From contig NZ_JAOEBG010000030.1 of assembly GCF_029836165.1 (NCBI RefSeq), positions 1-64,000 on the forward strand: DNA of 64,000 nt. The letters are read 5' to 3'. Below are positions 50,515-58,418 of the stretch, in pieces; within the stretch, counting starts at the first letter, position 1, and each line of letters starts with the position of its first letter. The notes beneath the pieces are model-generated. The model worked only from the letters and a program-made list of their open reading frames with translations, was not told the origin of the DNA and did no database searches. Made by a program: the position numbers and the translations under genes. The DNA comes from Pseudomonas sp. GD04091. Lineage in GTDB: Bacteria; Pseudomonadota; Gammaproteobacteria; Pseudomonadales; Pseudomonadaceae.

Positions 50515-51726
50515 TTATTGAACCTGGTTGAGCCGTTCGGCGATGAAGGCAACCAGCTGACGGGCGATCTTGCCCTTGCTGGTCTGCGCGAAGAGGGTCT
50601 GATGCTGCTGGCGGTCGATCACGGTCAGGGCGTTTTCCTCGCTGTTGAAGCCGATGCTGGGGTTGGCCACATCATTGGCGACGATCAGGTCGAGGTTCTT
50701 GTCCTTGAGCTTGCGCGTGGCGTAGTCGAGCAGGTGCTCGGTCTCGGCGGCGAAGCCCACGCTGAACGGGCGATCAGGCCGGCCGGCAATGGTCGCAAGG
50801 ATATCCGGATTGCGCACCATCTGCAGCAGCATGCCGTCGCCGGTGGTGGGATCTTTCTTGAGCTTCTGTGGGGCGACGACTTCAGGGCGGTAGTCCGCGA
50901 CTGCGGCCGAGGCGATGAACAGGTCGCAGGGCATGGCCGCTTCGCAGGCCGCGAGCATGTCCCGCGCGCTGACCACGTCGATGCGGCTGACCCGATCGGG
51001 CGTCTGCAGGTGCACCGGGCCGGTGACGAGGGTGACCCGAGCCCCGGCTTCGGCGGCGGCTTCGGCCAGGGCGAAGCCCATCTTCCCTGAACTATGGTTG
51101 GTGATGTAGCGCACCGGGTCGATGTTTTCCTGCGTCGGGCCGGCGGTGATCAGCACGTGCTTGCCGGTCAGGGCCTGGCGCTTGAAGCTCTCGGCGGCGC
51201 ACCAGGCAAGATCCGTTGCCTCAAGCATGCGGCCCAGGCCGACGTCGCCGCAGGCCTGGCTGCCGGAGGCTGGGCCGAATACCTGGATACCACGGCTCTT
51301 GAGCAGCTCGAGGTTGGCCTGGGTGGCCGGGTCGCGCCACATGGCCTGGTTCATCGCCGGGGCGACGGCCACGGTGGCGTCGGTGGCCAGTACCAGGGTG
51401 GTCAGCAGGTCGTCGGCCATGCCCTGGGCCAGGCGCGCCATCAGGTCGGCGGTGGCCGGGGCGATCAGCACCAGGTCGGCCCACTTGGCCAGTTCGATAT
51501 GACCCATGGCCGCTTCGGCGGCGGGGTCGAGCAGGTCCATGTGGACCGGGTGGCCGGACAGCGCCTGCAGCGTGAGCGGGGTGATGAACTCGGCACCACC
51601 GCGGGTCATGACCACGCGCACCTGCGCGCCGTGTTCCAGGAGTCGGCGAATCAGCTCGGCGCTCTTGTAGGCGGCGATTCCGCCACCGACGCCGAGAACG
51701 ATGCGCTTGCGATACAACCGCTGCAT
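50515..51726 (-). CDS. coaBC: Phosphopantothenoylcysteine synthase/decarboxylase
   Basis: Bifunctional coenzyme A enzyme of 403 residues (formerly Dfp). N-terminal CoaC flavodomain (about 1-185) with the PXMN motif APAMNQAMW and the active-site Cys in SGSQACGDVGLGRM; C-terminal CoaB domain (190-403) with ITAGPTQENIDPVRYITNHSSGKMG. Both domains are intact. Forms a unit with dut downstream and is divergent from radC. Confidence 0.96.
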   Translation of the reverse strand: MQRLYRKRIVLGVGGGIAAYKSAELIRRLLEHGAQVRVVMTRGGAEFITPLTLQALSGHPVHMDLLDPAAEAAMGHIELAKWADLVLIAPATADLMARLAQGMADDLLTTLVLATDATVAVAPAMNQAMWRDPATQANLELLKSRGIQVFGPASGSQACGDVGLGRMLEATDLAWCAAESFKRQALTGKHVLITAGPTQENIDPVRYITNHSSGKMGFALAEAAAEAGARVTLVTGPVHLQTPDRVSRIDVVSARDMLAACEAAMPCDLFIASAAVADYRPEVVAPQKLKKDPTTGDGMLLQMVRNPDILATIAGRPDRPFSVGFAAETEHLLDYATRKLKDKNLDLIVANDVANPSIGFNSEENALTVIDRQQHQTLFAQTSKGKIARQLVAFIAERLNQVQ

Positions 51727-51853
51727 AGGCCTTGCCTTATTCCAGTGAAAGCGGGCGGCGACGACAGCTGCCTGCGGCAGATCGTCGCATTTTCGAAGCG
51801 AACTAGATTAACACAGCGCCCAAAAGGGCCGTAGTGGCAGGCGAGGAGGGGGG

Positions 51854-52534
51854 ATGGGCATCAGGGAATGGCCGGCTGAAGAACGGCCGAGGGAGAAGTT
51901 GTTGCAGCGCGGTGCGGCGGTCCTTTCGGACGCGGAGTTGCTGGCCGTGCTGCTGGGGTCGGGGGTTGCCGGGCGCAATGTGCTCGACCTCGCCCGTGGC
52001 CTGCTGGCGAAGTTCGGCGGGCTCAGGCCGTTCCTCGAGGCGGATCGGACCAAGGTGCTGCGCGAGCCAGGCCTGGGACCGGTGAGGTATGCGCAGTTGC
52101 AGGCATTGCTGGAGATCGGTAGGCGCTACCTGGACGAACACATCGAGCGTGCTTCGGTCCTGGAGAGTCCGGCATCCGTGAGGCGTTATCTCAAGTCCAT
52201 GCTGCGGCACGAGTCCAGCGAGGTGTTCGGCTGCCTGTTTCTGGACACCAAGCATCGGCCATTGGCATTCGAGATACTGTTTCGCGGCACCATCGACCGC
52301 GCGAGCATCTATCCCCGCGAGGTCGTGCGTCGTTCGTTGCTGCACAACGCGGCGGCGCTGATCCTCTGCCATAACCATCCGTCGGGCAGTTGCGAGCCGA
52401 GCCAGGATGATGTGCATCTGACGCTGATGCTCAAGCGTTCTCTGGCGTTGATCGATGTGCGGGTGATGGACCATGTCATCGTCGGCGATGGCGAACCGCT
52501 GTCGATGCTTGAGCACGGTTGGTTGGCAGGTTAG
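51854..52534 (+). CDS. radC: RadC-family JAB-domain protein
   Basis: Protein of 226 residues with an N-terminal helix-hairpin-helix-like part (1-90) and a C-terminal JAMM/JAB domain with HNHPSGSCEPSQDD (about 174-187), a complete zinc-binding motif. Named for a presumed DNA-repair role that has been withdrawn in E. coli; biochemical function is unclear. GGAGGGGGG precedes ATG 51854. It stands alone between coaBC and an eroded REP palindrome. Confidence 0.93.
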   Translation: MGIREWPAEERPREKLLQRGAAVLSDAELLAVLLGSGVAGRNVLDLARGLLAKFGGLRPFLEADRTKVLREPGLGPVRYAQLQALLEIGRRYLDEHIERASVLESPASVRRYLKSMLRHESSEVFGCLFLDTKHRPLAFEILFRGTIDRASIYPREVVRRSLLHNAAALILCHNHPSGSCEPSQDDVHLTLMLKRSLALIDVRVMDHVIVGDGEPLSMLEHGWLAG

Positions 52535-52558
52535 GCATGGGCAGGTTGCACCGGCCCT

Positions 52559-52578
52559 TTCGCGGGTAAGCCCGCGAA
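52559..52578. repeat. Short REP-like palindrome
   Basis: TTCGCGGG-TAAG-CCCGCGAA, an 8-bp perfect stem of the GGGTAAGCCC variant without the long arm. Lies between convergent radC and the peptide-binding protein gene. Confidence 0.65.
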
Positions 52579-52603
52579 GAGGCCGGTTGAGGCGGTGCAA
52601 GGC

Positions 52604-54193
52604 TCAGCGGGTAATCGTGACCTTGCTGAAATCCTGCCGGCCGAACGGACTCACCTGATAACCCTCGACCCCTTGGCGCAGCAACGCCGCCGCCGTCGGA
52701 TGCGCCAACGGCAGCCACAGCGCCTGCTGCTGGATCAACGTCTGCGCCTGCTGGTACAGCCGGCTGCGTACGCTCTGGTCGTTGGTGGTGCGCCCGGCAT
52801 TGATCAACTGGTCCAGGCGGGTGTCGCAGAAGCGTGCGAAGTTGGTCCCGGACTTGACCGCCGCGCAGGAAAACTGCGGGCTGAGGAAGTTGTCCGGGTC
52901 GCCGTTGTCACCCGCCCAGCCCATGAACAGCAGGTCGTGCTCGCCGGCCTTGGCGCGGCGGATCAATTCGCCCCACTCGATGGTGCGAATTTCGGCCTTG
53001 ATACCGACCTTCGCAAGGTCCGCCTGGAGCATCTGCGCGCCCAGGCTGGGGTTGGGGTTGAGCAGACTGCCGGACGGGCGGGTCCAGATCGTGGTCTCGA
53101 AGCCGTTGGCCAGGCCAGCCTTGGCCAGCAAGGCCTTGGCCTTCTTGTGGTCCATGGCGTAGCCGGGCAGGTCCTTGGCGTAGCTCCAGGTGTTCGGCGG
53201 GTAGGGGCCGTTGGCGGCGGTGGCGGTGTCTTCGAACACGGCTTTCAGGTAGGCCGGCTTGTCGAAGGCCAGGTTGATCGCCTGGCGCACTTCGGGTTTG
53301 TCCAGCGGCGGGTGCTGGCTGTTGATGGCGACGAAGGCGGTCATGAACGCCGGCGTGGTGGCGACCTTGAGGTTGCCGTCCTTGCCGGCTTCGGCGATGT
53401 CCAGCGGCTTGGGCGACAGCGCGACCTGGCATTCGCCGCGCTTGAGCTTTTGCAGGCGCACGTTGGCATCGGTGGTGATGGCGAAGATCAGCGGGTCGAC
53501 CGCGGGCTTGCCGTCGAAGTAGTCAGGGTTGGCGCGGTAGCGCACCACGGCGTCCTTCTGGAAGCGCTGGAAGACGAACGGGCCGGTACCCACCGGCTGA
53601 CTGTTGAGCTTGTCCGGGGTGTCGGCCTTGAGCAGCTTGTCGGCGTACTCGGCGGAATAGATCGAGGCGAAGCCCATGCTCAGGGTGGCCAGGAAGGTGG
53701 CGTCGGGGTGGGTGAGGGTGAAGCGCACGCTGTTCTGCTGCGGCGCCTCGATCAGCTTGATCAGGCTGCCCAGCTGCAGCGACTGGGCGTGCGGGTAGCC
53801 GCCCGCCGCGGTCTTGTGCCAGGGATGGGCGGGGTAGAGCATGCGCTGGAAGCTGAACAGCACGTCGTCGGCGTTCAGCTCGCGGGTCGGCTTGAAGTAC
53901 GGCGTGGTGTGGAATTTGACGCCGGGGCGCAGCTTGAAGTCGTAGATCAGGCCATCCGCAGACACCGTCCAGCTTTTGGCCAGGCTGGGCACCACCTTGC
54001 CAAGCCCTGCATCGAATTCGACCAGGCGATTCATCAGCACGTCGGCCGAGGCGTTGGTGGTGGTCAGCGAGTTGTACTGGACCACGTCGAAGCCCTCGGG
54101 GCTGGCTTCGGTGCACACCTTGAGTGGCTCGGCCTGGGCCAGGCCGGCGGCGCACAGCGTGGTGAACAATAAGGAAAGGGCGGCGGCACGCAT
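52604..54193 (-). CDS. Peptide ABC transporter substrate-binding protein
   Basis: Periplasmic binding protein of 529 residues (SBP_bac_5, DppA/OppA group), with a signal peptide (1-21, ending AGLAQA). EPLKVCTEASPEGFD opens the mature part; YDFKLRPGVKFHTT and TGPFVFQRFQKD are usual DppA features. Substrate may be a dipeptide or similar, but no permease or ATPase genes accompany it, so it must share a transporter encoded elsewhere or act alone. Confidence 0.88.
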   Translation of the reverse strand: MRAAALSLLFTTLCAAGLAQAEPLKVCTEASPEGFDVVQYNSLTTTNASADVLMNRLVEFDAGLGKVVPSLAKSWTVSADGLIYDFKLRPGVKFHTTPYFKPTRELNADDVLFSFQRMLYPAHPWHKTAAGGYPHAQSLQLGSLIKLIEAPQQNSVRFTLTHPDATFLATLSMGFASIYSAEYADKLLKADTPDKLNSQPVGTGPFVFQRFQKDAVVRYRANPDYFDGKPAVDPLIFAITTDANVRLQKLKRGECQVALSPKPLDIAEAGKDGNLKVATTPAFMTAFVAINSQHPPLDKPEVRQAINLAFDKPAYLKAVFEDTATAANGPYPPNTWSYAKDLPGYAMDHKKAKALLAKAGLANGFETTIWTRPSGSLLNPNPSLGAQMLQADLAKVGIKAEIRTIEWGELIRRAKAGEHDLLFMGWAGDNGDPDNFLSPQFSCAAVKSGTNFARFCDTRLDQLINAGRTTNDQSVRSRLYQQAQTLIQQQALWLPLAHPTAAALLRQGVEGYQVSPFGRQDFSKVTITR

Positions 54194-54379
54194 GGTGGCT
54201 CCTTGGCTGGTCGGTGACCCATCTGCCGGTGCAGTCTGGAAATTGCCCTACCCTAGTGTGCGTTACCAAAAATGACCACTCTCTTTTTCAGGCAGTTGGC
54301 GACGAGCGGTCGACAGTGCGGCGGGCGAGTCGCTATGCTGCTCCCCCGCGATTTGCAGCACGTGGATGCTCACTTTCTG

Positions 54380-54408
54380 TTGTTGCGGCGTAGTCTTTCT
54401 GGTATAAA
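54380..54408 (+). promoter_or_regulatory. Promoter of rpmB-rpmG
   Basis: TTGTTG (54380-54385), exactly 17 bases, TATAAA (54403-54408), a strong sigma-70 promoter for ribosomal protein genes. The rest of the 362-base spacer (54194-54555) holds no gene that I can support. Confidence 0.75.
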
Positions 54409-54511
54409 GCAGCGCTCTTTTCTAGGGGCTCGGCCTGTCGCATCAGCGAATCCGGTCGATAAGACCTCCAGAATCACGGCGCCTGGCGCCAAAGACTGAG
54501 AGATTAAGCGG

Positions 54512-54535
54512 CCAACCCATGCCGGGTTGGGCATG
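54512..54535 (+). promoter_or_regulatory. Overlapping alternative hairpins in rpmB leader
   Basis: CCAACCC (54512-54518) can pair with GGGTTGG (54524-54530); alternatively CATGCC (54518-54523) can pair with GGCATG (54530-54535). The two exclude each other and sit about 20-40 bases ahead of the rpmB start, with the ribosome binding site just beyond. Confidence 0.55.
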
Positions 54536-54555
54536 TGGTTTTAGAGGGCTGAGTC

Positions 54556-54792
54556 ATGTCGAGAGTCTGTCAAGTTACTGGTAAGGGTCCAGTAACCGGG
54601 AACAACATTTCCCACGCAAACAACAAAACCCGTCGTCGTTTCCTGCCGAACCTGCAGCACCACCGTTTCTGGGTTGAGTCCGAGAAGCGTTTCGTGCGTC
54701 TGCGCGTATCCGCCAAAGGCATGCGCGTCATTGACAAGCGTGGTATCGACGTAGTGCTGGCCGAGCTGCGCGCTCGCGGCGAAAAGTTCTAA
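54556..54792 (+). CDS. rpmB: 50S ribosomal protein L28
   Basis: Ribosomal large-subunit protein of 78 residues. MSRVCQVTGKGPVTGNNISHANNKTRRRF is the conserved N terminus; the protein is rich in Arg and Lys. GAGGG precedes the ATG. rpmG follows after 10 bases in the same operon. A leader of about 140 bases with alternative hairpins could allow feedback by L28, but that is inference. Confidence 0.98.
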   Translation: MSRVCQVTGKGPVTGNNISHANNKTRRRFLPNLQHHRFWVESEKRFVRLRVSAKGMRVIDKRGIDVVLAELRARGEKF

Positions 54793-54802
54793 GGAGAACG
54801 TC

Positions 54803-54958
54803 ATGCGTGAATTGATCCGTCTGGTTTCGAGTGCCGGTACCGGCCACTTCTACACCACCGACAAGAACAAGCGCACCACTCCGGACAAGATCGAGATCAA
54901 GAAGTACGATCCGGTCGTCCGCAAGCACGTGGTGTACAAGGAAGCCAAGATCAAGTAA
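54803..54958 (+). CDS. rpmG: 50S ribosomal protein L33
   Basis: Ribosomal protein of 51 residues (MRELIRLVSSAGTGHFYTTD...). It is the form without the zinc-binding cysteines, so it does not need zinc. AAGGAG lies at 54791-54796. A complete terminator follows the stop codon. Confidence 0.98.
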   Translation: MRELIRLVSSAGTGHFYTTDKNKRTTPDKIEIKKYDPVVRKHVVYKEAKIK

Positions 54959-54973
54959 TTGATCGGTAACCTG

Positions 54974-55008
54974 AAAAAACCCGCAACCGAAAGGTGGCGG
55001 GTTTTTTT
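54974..55008 (+). terminator. Terminator of rpmB-rpmG
   Basis: AAAAAACCCGC (54974-54984) pairs with GCGGGTTTTTT (54997-55007), followed by T. Strong intrinsic terminator. Confidence 0.92.
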
Positions 55009-55025
55009 ATGCCTGCGGATCAGCT

Positions 55026-55050
55026 ATCGCGGGGCAAGCCCGCTCCCACA
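55026..55050. repeat. Single REP arm, GGGGCAAGCCC variant
   Basis: ATCGCGGGGCAAGCCCGCTCC type arm without a partner, between rpmG and the cupin gene, which converge. Confidence 0.6.
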
Positions 55051-55053
55051 AGG

Positions 55054-55413
55054 TTACTTCTGCTCGAACAGCACATAGATCTTGCGGCACGGCTCCAGCA
55101 CCTCCCAGGTGCCCTTGAAGCCGGCCGGAATGACGAAGCGGTCACCGGCGCGCAGGGTCTTGGCGCCGCCGTCCTGGTCGCGCAGCACCGACACGCCCAG
55201 GACGATTTCGCAGTATTCATGCTCGGTGTAGTTCACCGTCCACTGGCCGACCTCGCCTTCCCAGACGCCGGCGGCGAACTGCCCGCAGGGGCTGGAATAG
55301 TGGTTGTAGACAGCCTGGTCAGGCTCGCCCTTGAGGATTTTTTCCGCGGCGGGGCGGTAGCGTTCGGCCTCGGTCAGAACCTGGGCGAAGTCTACGATGC
55401 TGGCGATGCTCAT
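55054..55413 (-). CDS. Cupin-domain protein
   Basis: Small cupin of 119 residues (DUF861-like). One cupin barrel: VWEGEVGQWTVNYTEHEYCEIVLG (His-Glu of the first metal motif) and GDRFVIPAGFKGTWEV (second motif, where the usual His is replaced). It probably binds a small organic ligand; the role is unknown. ATG 55413 follows AGGGTAA. It is divergent from the PuuC-type aldehyde dehydrogenase and could serve the same pathway. An AACAACAA motif overlaps its start region. Confidence 0.8.
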   Translation of the reverse strand: MSIASIVDFAQVLTEAERYRPAAEKILKGEPDQAVYNHYSSPCGQFAAGVWEGEVGQWTVNYTEHEYCEIVLGVSVLRDQDGGAKTLRAGDRFVIPAGFKGTWEVLEPCRKIYVLFEQK

Positions 55414-55426
55414 GGTGGTTACCCTG

Positions 55427-55434
55427 TTGTTGTT
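55427..55434 (-). promoter_or_regulatory. Hfq/Crc-like A-rich motif at cupin start
   Basis: AACAACAA on the minus strand, a perfect AANAANAA match, 13 bases before the start codon and next to the Shine-Dalgarno. Such sites are bound by Hfq with Crc in pseudomonads. Confidence 0.5.
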
Positions 55435-55609
55435 TAATAAAATGCACATCAGTAGGCTTTTGGGCTATTCGTGTCAAATATATTGATAGTTTCATTGGCC
55501 TGGTTTAGGGTTGCAGGTGCCTGTGTGCGTTCATCGCCCGGCCAGAATTTCTGACAGCGCCCGTGAGTCCTCAGTGCGGCGTTGCACCTTAACAAGAGAG
55601 GAGTTTCCT

Positions 55610-57103
55610 ATGACCACCCTGACTCGTGCGGACTGGGAACAGCGTGCCCAGCAACTGAAGATCGAAGGCCGAGCCTTCATCAACGGCGAATACACCGATG
55701 CCGCATCCGGTGAAACCTTCGACTGCCTGAGCCCGGTGGACGGACGCTTCCTGGCCAAGGTCGCCAGCTGCGACCTGGCCGACGCCAACCGCGCTGTCGA
55801 GAATGCCCGCGCCGTGTTCGAATCCGGCGTCTGGTCGCGCCTGGCCCCAGCCAAGCGCAAGGCCAAGCTGATTCGCTTCGCCGACCTGCTGCGCAAGCAC
55901 GTCGAGGAACTGGCCCTGCTCGAAACCCTCGACATGGGCAAGCCGATCGGTGACTCCTCCACCATCGACATTCCGGGGGCGGCCAGTGCCCTCCACTGGA
56001 ATGCCGAAGCCATCGACAAAGTCTACGACGAAGTCGCCCCGACCCCGCACGATCAGCTCGGTCTGGTGACCCGCGAGCCAGTGGGTGTGGTCGGTGCCAT
56101 CGTGCCGTGGAACTTCCCGCTGCTGATGGCGTGCTGGAAGCTGGGCCCGGCCCTGGCCACCGGTAACTCGGTGGTGCTCAAGCCGTCGGAAAAATCGCCG
56201 CTGACCGCCATCCGCATCGCCCAGCTGGCCATCGAGGCCGGTATTCCGGCGGGCGTGCTGAACGTGCTGCCAGGCTATGGCCACACCGTCGGCAAGGCCC
56301 TGGCCCTGCACATGGACGTCGATACCCTGGTGTTCACCGGCTCGACCAAGATCGCCAAGCAGCTGATGGTCTATGCCGGTGAGTCGAACATGAAGCGCGT
56401 CTGGCTGGAAGCCGGCGGCAAGAGCCCGAACATCGTCTTCGCCGACGCCCCTGACCTGCAGGCTGCCGCCGAAGCCGCCGCCAGCGCCATCGCCTTCAAC
56501 CAGGGCGAGGTCTGCACCGCGGGCTCGCGCCTGCTGGTCGAGCGTTCGATCAAGGACAAGTTCCTGCCCATGGTGGTCGAGGCCCTCAAGGCCTGGAAGC
56601 CGGGCAACCCGCTGGACCCGGCGACCACCGTCGGCGCGCTGGTCGACACCCAGCAGATGAATACCGTGCTGTCGTACATCGAGGCCGGCCACCAGGACGG
56701 TGCCAAGCTGCTGGCCGGTGGCAAGCGCATCCTTGAAGAGACCGGTGGCACCTACGTCGAACCGACCATCTTCGACGGCGTGACCAACGCCATGAAGATC
56801 GCCAAGGAAGAGATCTTCGGCCCAGTGCTGTCGGTGATCACCTTCGACACCGCCGAAGAAGCCATCGCCATCGCCAACGACACGCCGTACGGCCTGGCCG
56901 CCGGCATCTGGACCGCGGACATCTCCAAGGCCCACAAGACTGCCCGCGCCGTGCGTGCCGGCAGCGTCTGGGTCAACCAGTACGACGGTGGTGACATGAC
57001 CGCGCCGTTCGGTGGCTTCAAGCAGTCGGGCAACGGCCGTGACAAGTCGCTGCACGCCCTGGAGAAGTACACCGAGCTGAAGGCGACCTGGATCAAGCTG
57101 TGA
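55610..57103 (+). CDS. puuC: Aldehyde dehydrogenase, PuuC/KauB type
   Basis: NAD(P)-dependent aldehyde dehydrogenase of 497 residues. Catalytic Glu267 (VWLEAGGKSP) and Cys302 (NQGEVCTAGSR), cofactor motif FTGSTKIAKQ and PWNFPLLMACWK near 167 are all present. Closest in style to gamma-glutamyl-gamma-aminobutyraldehyde dehydrogenase, which would fit the PuuA, PuuB and PuuD proteins in this window; broad aminoaldehyde specificity is possible. GAGAGGAG precedes ATG 55610. A 25-bp REP hairpin ends the transcript. Confidence 0.85.
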   Translation: MTTLTRADWEQRAQQLKIEGRAFINGEYTDAASGETFDCLSPVDGRFLAKVASCDLADANRAVENARAVFESGVWSRLAPAKRKAKLIRFADLLRKHVEELALLETLDMGKPIGDSSTIDIPGAASALHWNAEAIDKVYDEVAPTPHDQLGLVTREPVGVVGAIVPWNFPLLMACWKLGPALATGNSVVLKPSEKSPLTAIRIAQLAIEAGIPAGVLNVLPGYGHTVGKALALHMDVDTLVFTGSTKIAKQLMVYAGESNMKRVWLEAGGKSPNIVFADAPDLQAAAEAAASAIAFNQGEVCTAGSRLLVERSIKDKFLPMVVEALKAWKPGNPLDPATTVGALVDTQQMNTVLSYIEAGHQDGAKLLAGGKRILEETGGTYVEPTIFDGVTNAMKIAKEEIFGPVLSVITFDTAEEAIAIANDTPYGLAAGIWTADISKAHKTARAVRAGSVWVNQYDGGDMTAPFGGFKQSGNGRDKSLHALEKYTELKATWIKL

Positions 57104-57116
57104 TTCGGTAACGCCC

Positions 57117-57178
57117 CATCGCGGGGCAAGCCCGCTCCCACGTTGACTCATGCGTGGGAGCGGGCTTGCCCCGCGATG
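57117..57178. repeat. REP pair, GGGGCAAGCCC variant
   Basis: Perfect 25-bp arms (57117-57141 and 57154-57178) with a 12-base loop and no mini-hairpins. Placed between puuC and the MFS gene in the same direction, ending 32 bases before the next start codon. Confidence 0.9.
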
Positions 57179-57210
57179 CTTTCTGCCTGACTTTCCGCTC
57201 GGAGGCCATC

Positions 57211-58350
57211 ATGCGTTGGGGAACCTACTTTGCCGTCCTGGCGTCGGTGCTCAGTGTCGGGCTTGCGCTCGGCGTGAGCATGCCGCTGGTGTCCTTGCGC
57301 CTGGAGGGCTGGGGCTACGGTGGGTTCGCCATCGGCGTGATGGCGGCGATGCCGGCGCTGGGGGTGCTGGTCGGCGCCGCGGTGGCCAGCCGGCTGGCCG
57401 GCTGGGTCGGTGTGCCGGCCGCCATGCGCCTGTGCCTGTGGGGCGGGGCGTTGTCCATCGCCCTGGTGGCGTTGCTGCCCAGCTATCCGCTGTGGCTGCT
57501 GCTGCGTCTGTTGATCGGCATGTCGCTGACCGTGGTGTTCATCCTTGGCGAGAGCTGGATCAACCAGCTGGTGGTCGAGCAGTGGCGCGGGCGATTGGTG
57601 GCGCTGTATGGCAGCAGCTATGCCCTGAGCCAGCTGGCCGGACCGCTGGTGTTGGGTTTCCTGGGGTCGGACGACGATTTCGGCTTCTGGGCCGCGACTG
57701 CTCTGTTGCTGGTTGCGCCGCTGATCCTGCTAGGGCGCGGAGGGGCGCCGACCACCGAGGCCTGCAGCGTTACTTTCCGCGACCTGTACGGCTTCTGCCG
57801 ACGCTTGCCAGTGATCGCCTGGGCCATCGCGCTGTTCGCGGCGTTCGAAGCGATGATCCTGACGTTGCTGCCGGTGTATTGCCTGCAGCAAGGATTCACC
57901 ACGGAGGTGGCGCTGTTCATGGTCAGTACCGTGGTGGTGGGCGACGCGGTGCTGCAACTGCCCATTGGCGCATTGGCCGATCGCATGTCGCGACGCACGT
58001 TGTTCAGTGGTTGCGCGCTGACCCTGCTGGTCTCCAGCCTGGCGATTCCCGTGTTGTTGCACACACCGGTGATCTGGCCGCTGTGGGTGCTGTTCGGCGC
58101 CAGCGCGGGCGGGTTGTTCACCCTGTCGCTGGTGTTGATCGGCGAGCGCTATCGGGATGATGAGCTGGTGCGGGCCAATGCCCATGTGGCGCAGCTGTGG
58201 GGTATCGGGTGCCTGCTCGGGCCGTTGCTGGCAGGGGCTGGGAGCCAGTGGATCAGTGGGCACGCGCTGCCATTGCTGATGGCGGTGGGGGCCGCGGGGT
58301 TGGTGATGTTGATCCGGCGGCGGGGGGCGTTCGAGCCGGCGTCGGCCTGA
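57211..58350 (+). CDS. MFS transporter, YcaD-like
   Basis: Inner-membrane transporter of 379 residues with about 12 hydrophobic segments. Short loops, the tract ADRMSRRTLFSG between helices 8 and 9, and overall length resemble the YcaD/DHA-like group of putative efflux proteins. Substrate is unknown. GGAGG precedes ATG 57211; the frame continues upstream into the REP hairpin and is not coding there. Confidence 0.83.
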   Translation: MRWGTYFAVLASVLSVGLALGVSMPLVSLRLEGWGYGGFAIGVMAAMPALGVLVGAAVASRLAGWVGVPAAMRLCLWGGALSIALVALLPSYPLWLLLRLLIGMSLTVVFILGESWINQLVVEQWRGRLVALYGSSYALSQLAGPLVLGFLGSDDDFGFWAATALLLVAPLILLGRGGAPTTEACSVTFRDLYGFCRRLPVIAWAIALFAAFEAMILTLLPVYCLQQGFTTEVALFMVSTVVVGDAVLQLPIGALADRMSRRTLFSGCALTLLVSSLAIPVLLHTPVIWPLWVLFGASAGGLFTLSLVLIGERYRDDELVRANAHVAQLWGIGCLLGPLLAGAGSQWISGHALPLLMAVGAAGLVMLIRRRGAFEPASA

Positions 58351-58358
58351 GCCATTCT

Positions 58359-58402
58359 GGGCTGCTACGCAGCCCATCGCTGGCCAGCCAGCTCCCACAG
58401 GC
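58359..58402. repeat. Single REP arm with mini-hairpin
   Basis: GGGCTGC-TAC-GCAGCCC (58359-58375) followed by a diverged arm ending GCTCCCACAGG. One half of a REP element between convergent genes. Confidence 0.7.
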
Positions 58403-58418
58403 AATTCGGGCCTGGCTG

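Noticed and set aside
54272..54499. Possible 75-codon gene between peptide-binding protein and rpmB
   Set aside because: It overlaps the strong rpmB promoter, has no good ribosome binding site and no recognisable similarity.
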